6,825 nucleotides of DNA from Candidatus Peregrinibacteria bacterium CG_4_10_14_0_2_um_filter_43_11 (GTDB lineage Bacteria > Patescibacteriota > Gracilibacteria > UM-FILTER-43-11): the NCBI GenBank assembly GCA_002792495.1, contig PFOK01000103.1:1-6825 (forward strand), read 5' to 3'. Below are positions 6,035-6,825 of the stretch, one piece after another. Under the pieces are notes generated by a model. That model did not search any database, had not been told where the DNA came from, and saw only the letters and a program-made list of their open reading frames with translations. The position numbers and the translations under genes were made by a program. Position 1 is the first letter of the stretch; each line of letters starts with the position of its first letter.

Positions 6035-6142
6035 TTATTTTAGCAGCCAAGGCATCATGCCCAAAAAAATGCCAAACAACAAGTAAAAGAAAAATAAAAA
6101 ATCAGGAAGAATTCCCGGCAAAATAATGACTAACGGCAGCAA
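6035..6142 (-). CDS. Possible 35-residue hydrophobic membrane peptide
   Basis: In the gap between the 127- and 133-residue genes, a minus-strand frame that starts with TTG at 6142 and stops with TAA (6035-6037) encodes 35 residues. Most are Leu, Ile, Phe or Val, ending in GIFLGMMPWLLK: one long or two short transmembrane segments separated by a LPGILPD turn (8-14). It overlaps the last 41 bases of the 127-residue gene in another frame and ends 12 bases before the ATG of the 133-residue gene, so it would fill the gap as a tightly packed cistron. No ATG and no Shine-Dalgarno are present, and T-rich DNA readily yields hydrophobic translations, so it may be spurious. No family is recognised. Confidence 0.22.
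   Translation of the reverse strand: MLPLVIILPGILPDFLFFFYLLFGIFLGMMPWLLK
6037..6064 (-). promoter_or_regulatory. Weak candidate promoter for the 133-residue gene
   Basis: On the minus strand TTGGGC (6059-6064) and TAAAAT (6037-6042) are separated by 16 bases, placing a start near 6030 and a very short leader before the ATG at 6022. A palindrome GGCAT-C-ATGCC (6051-6061) occupies part of the spacer and could be an operator. The -35 match is poor, and the same bases can be read as the end of a small hydrophobic ORF, so this call is tentative. Confidence 0.22.
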
Positions 6143-6485
6143 GTAAACGATAAGAAGTAGGCGGTTCTAAACAAATTTTATATTGATCTCTGATTTTTTC
6201 GATAGTTCCAATAGCCGCGTGTAAAATCGCCTGTTCATGGGAAGGGGGAAACACTCCGAGAATCTTTCTTAAAAATCCTCGCCCGTCAGAAAGCTGACGC
6301 ATAGCCTCCGCAATCACCCCACGAACGGTCTTCACATCATAACGGTTAAGTAAAGTGGTGTCGCCCGAAAAATGCCTTCGCAAGGCAAGCAACAAATCTC
6401 CAGAAGGAGCGGCATAGGGAATATCAATCTCCTCAAAAAAAGTGTCTAGAACATCCCTCAATAAAGCTGATTCCGCGTTCGACAT
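6102..6485 (-). CDS. Uncharacterised 127-residue soluble protein
   Basis: Not recognised. The protein appears soluble and helical: an amphipathic N-terminal part (ALLRDVLDTFFEE, 7-19), a GDLLLALRRHF segment (29-39), helix-like stretches at about 51-66 and 84-103, and a C-terminal EPPTSYRLLAAVSHYF segment (107-122). No catalytic motif, signal peptide, metal site or membrane helix is visible. The ATG at 6485 lies about 27 bases after a strong promoter -10 box, which supports this start and expression as a separate unit from the glycosyltransferase gene. The TGA stop lies 79 bases before the 133-residue gene. A weak local resemblance to that neighbour suggests the two may be a diverged pair. Reading frame and codon use look genuine; function is unknown. 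Confidence 0.65.
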   Translation of the reverse strand: MSNAESALLRDVLDTFFEEIDIPYAAPSGDLLLALRRHFSGDTTLLNRYDVKTVRGVIAEAMRQLSDGRGFLRKILGVFPPSHEQAILHAAIGTIEKIRDQYKICLEPPTSYRLLAAVSHYFAGNSS

Positions 6486-6511
6486 GGTAAATCGATTAAA
6501 GTTGATCCACC

Positions 6512-6540
6512 ATTCTAAAAAAGTTTTTTGTAAACGTCAA
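6512..6540 (-). promoter_or_regulatory. Strong sigma70-type promoter for the 127-residue gene
   Basis: On the minus strand TTGACG (6535-6540, 5 of 6 to consensus), a spacer of exactly 17 bases and TAGAAT (6512-6517, 5 of 6). The -35 box begins two bases beyond the stop codon of the glycosyltransferase gene. Transcription would start near 6505, giving a leader of about 20 bases before the ATG at 6485. It marks the 127-residue gene as the head of its own transcript, probably including the 133-residue gene. Confidence 0.6.
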
Positions 6541-6542
6541 TA

Positions 6543-6825
6543 TCACACCGGTAGCCCAAGCAACACCAACAATTCATTGGCCGCCTTCTTCCAGCTAAAC
6601 TCCTCTGCCCTTTTAAGCCCTTTTTTGATCAACTCCTCGCGATAAGTATTGTCGCGATAAAGCTTATGCATCGCCTCCTTAAGTTGATGAGTATCGTTGG
6701 GATTGATCAAAAGAGCCGCGTCTCCCGCCACTTCCGGCATAGCGGTAATATCGGATGTAACAACAGCCACCCCACACTGCATCGCCTCTAAAATAGGAAG
6801 ACCGAAACCTTCGTAAAACGACGGG
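6543..6825 (-). CDS. Glycosyltransferase, GT4 family (GT-B fold), C-terminal part only
   Basis: The reading frame stays open to the right edge, so only the last 93 residues are seen; the start lies outside the window. The fragment begins with PSFYEGFGLPILEAMQCG, the nucleotide-sugar binding signature of GT4 (group 1) transferases with its EGFGLPILE (E-x7-E) motif. VVTSDITAMPEVAGDAALLINP follows, the usual strand-helix after the donor site. The rest is the C-terminal helical tail (KKGLKRAEEFSWKKAANELL), ending in TGA. Such enzymes add sugars to cell-surface glycans, lipids or proteins; the donor and acceptor cannot be told from this part. Its end is two bases from the promoter of the next gene. 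Confidence 0.9.
   Translation of the reverse strand, partial: PSFYEGFGLPILEAMQCGVAVVTSDITAMPEVAGDAALLINPNDTHQLKEAMHKLYRDNTYREELIKKGLKRAEEFSWKKAANELLVLLGLPV

Noticed and set aside
5669..6043. A 124-residue plus-strand ORF opposite the 133-residue gene
   Set aside because: Codon composition favours the minus strand. The plus-strand translation is low-complexity in character and has neither promoter nor ribosome site; it is kept only as a remote alternative.
1..6825. CRISPR array, tRNA or rRNA gene, insertion sequence
   Set aside because: No regularly spaced direct repeats, no tRNA T-arm (GTTCRA) in a cloverleaf context, no rRNA segment and no transposase reading frame were found on either strand by eye. 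The 95-181 fold lacks tRNA landmarks.

Overview
The window looks like chromosomal DNA of a bacterium, most likely a member of the Patescibacteria (Candidate Phyla Radiation). This is inferred from four things: tightly packed genes, almost no Shine-Dalgarno sequences, a small two-helix secretion-pilin-like protein of the kind common in that group, and an AI-2E-type permease with the group's style of sequence. The lineage within the phylum cannot be fixed. TGA acts as a normal stop: QueC ends on TGA exactly where its family ends. This argues against the TGA=Gly code of Gracilibacteria and Absconditabacteria.

Layout, left to right. Positions 1-94 hold a strong leftward promoter for a gene outside the window. 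Positions 95-181 hold a nested palindromic element just beyond the end of proS. Positions 197-1909 (minus) encode a full-length bacterial prolyl-tRNA synthetase with its editing insertion. An AT-rich divergent intergenic region (1910-2073) contains a good rightward promoter. From it runs a compact plus-strand cluster: a pilin-like membrane protein (2074-2511), an AI-2E family permease (2538-3785), queE (3807-4454), queC (4432-5103) and, after a structured 107-base gap, queF (about 5211-5633).

The three que genes give consecutive steps of 7-deazaguanine synthesis: 6-carboxytetrahydropterin to CDG (QueE), CDG to preQ0 (QueC), preQ0 to preQ1 (QueF). The presence of QueF points to queuosine in tRNA rather than archaeosine or preQ0-derived DNA modification. 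FolE, QueD, Tgt and QueA are not in the window.

The right end is a minus-strand block, convergent with queF: the C-terminal part of a GT4-type glycosyltransferase (6543-6825, cut by the window edge), then two unrecognised small proteins of 127 and 133 residues. These two may be distant paralogues of each other. A possible 35-residue hydrophobic ORF bridges the gap between them. A strong promoter separates the glycosyltransferase from these small genes. This block is the least understood part of the window; no complete new defence or mobile system is visible.
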